From Verrucomicrobia bacterium UBA1263 (GTDB taxonomy: Bacteria > Verrucomicrobiota > Verrucomicrobiia > Limisphaerales > UBA1412), in the NCBI GenBank assembly GCA_002308515.1, contig DBVN01000077.1:1-13542 (forward strand): a DNA stretch of 13,542 nucleotides. Direction: 5' to 3'. The notes under the pieces were generated by a model that searched no databases, was not told the origin of the DNA, and saw nothing but the letters and a program-made list of their open reading frames with translations. Positions 13,487-13,542 of the stretch are shown piece by piece (the first letter of the stretch is position 1; each line of letters starts with the position of its first letter). Position numbers and translations under genes: made by a program.

Positions 13487-13542
13487 TTACTGTTCCTGAA
13501 CACTTTGAGCCAGGGCAGCGACATCTTCCGCCGTCGCGGCGG
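13487..13542 (-). CDS. rpsB: Ribosomal protein S2, last 17 codons (partial)
   Basis: Read on the minus strand, the window edge gives an open frame ending AATAEDVAALAQSVQEQ and a TAA at 13487-13489, immediately upstream of tsf. The visible residues are too few and too variable to prove identity. The rpsB-tsf order is nearly universal in bacteria, and acidic, alanine-rich tails are common on S2, so the call rests mainly on position. Confidence 0.8.
   Translation of the reverse strand, partial: AATAEDVAALAQSVQEQ

Overview
The window is 13.5 kb of bacterial chromosome and most likely comes from the Planctomycetes-Verrucomicrobia-Chlamydiae (PVC) lineage, for example a gut or rumen member of Lentisphaerae/Kiritimatiellae. 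This placement is an inference. It rests on a secreted LVIVD propeller whose C-terminal tail is of the 'FFRLR'-ending type I associate with PVC secreted proteins, an EF-Ts lacking the usual TDFV contact motif, a BlaI/BlaR1-type pair without a beta-lactam-binding domain, several lipoproteins, and weak or absent Shine-Dalgarno sites at many starts. No 16S gene or other firm taxonomic marker is present.

Layout, left to right. Positions 1-1806 hold the C-terminal part of a UvrD/Rep-type DNA helicase (its N-terminus lies outside the window) and a closely spaced GNAT acetyltransferase. Positions 1807-3779 hold a self-contained cassette. It consists of a 551-residue AlbA_2/HATPase_c_4/winged-helix regulator bounded on both sides by nearly identical direct repeats made of alternating-CG hairpins joined by AT-rich linkers. 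The 5' side carries an expanded version of the repeat, ending in a perfect 22-bp palindrome directly next to a possible promoter. Positions 3780-5720 (minus strand) hold a BlaR1-like M56 metalloprotease receptor and a BlaI-type repressor, with a clear sigma70-type promoter whose spacer contains a dyad operator. The receptor ends in a Q/K/E-rich coiled coil.

Positions 5817-6777 (minus) hold a small two-helix membrane protein and a DUF6506 lipoprotein. A divergent lipoprotein follows, with a TlpA/ResA-like thioredoxin domain and a long helical tail (6908-8380), closed by a good intrinsic terminator. Positions 8596-9565 carry a promoter, a DUF3791 protein and a GyrI-like small-molecule-binding protein. 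Positions 9711-12538 carry a large secreted LVIVD-repeat beta-propeller and an overlapping or abutting DEDD-type 3'-5' exonuclease, then a bidirectional terminator. The minus-strand translation operon rpsB-tsf closes the window, with rpsB cut by the window end.

Housekeeping genes (helicase, rpsB-tsf) sit at both ends and accessory or sensory genes fill the middle. The least explained and most system-like part is the repeat-bounded AlbA_2/ATPase regulator. It could be an autoregulated unit acting on its own CG-palindromes, or a gene cassette carried between copies of a dispersed palindromic repeat. No transposase, integrase, tRNA, rRNA or CRISPR array was found, and no stretch longer than 300 bases lacks a gene.
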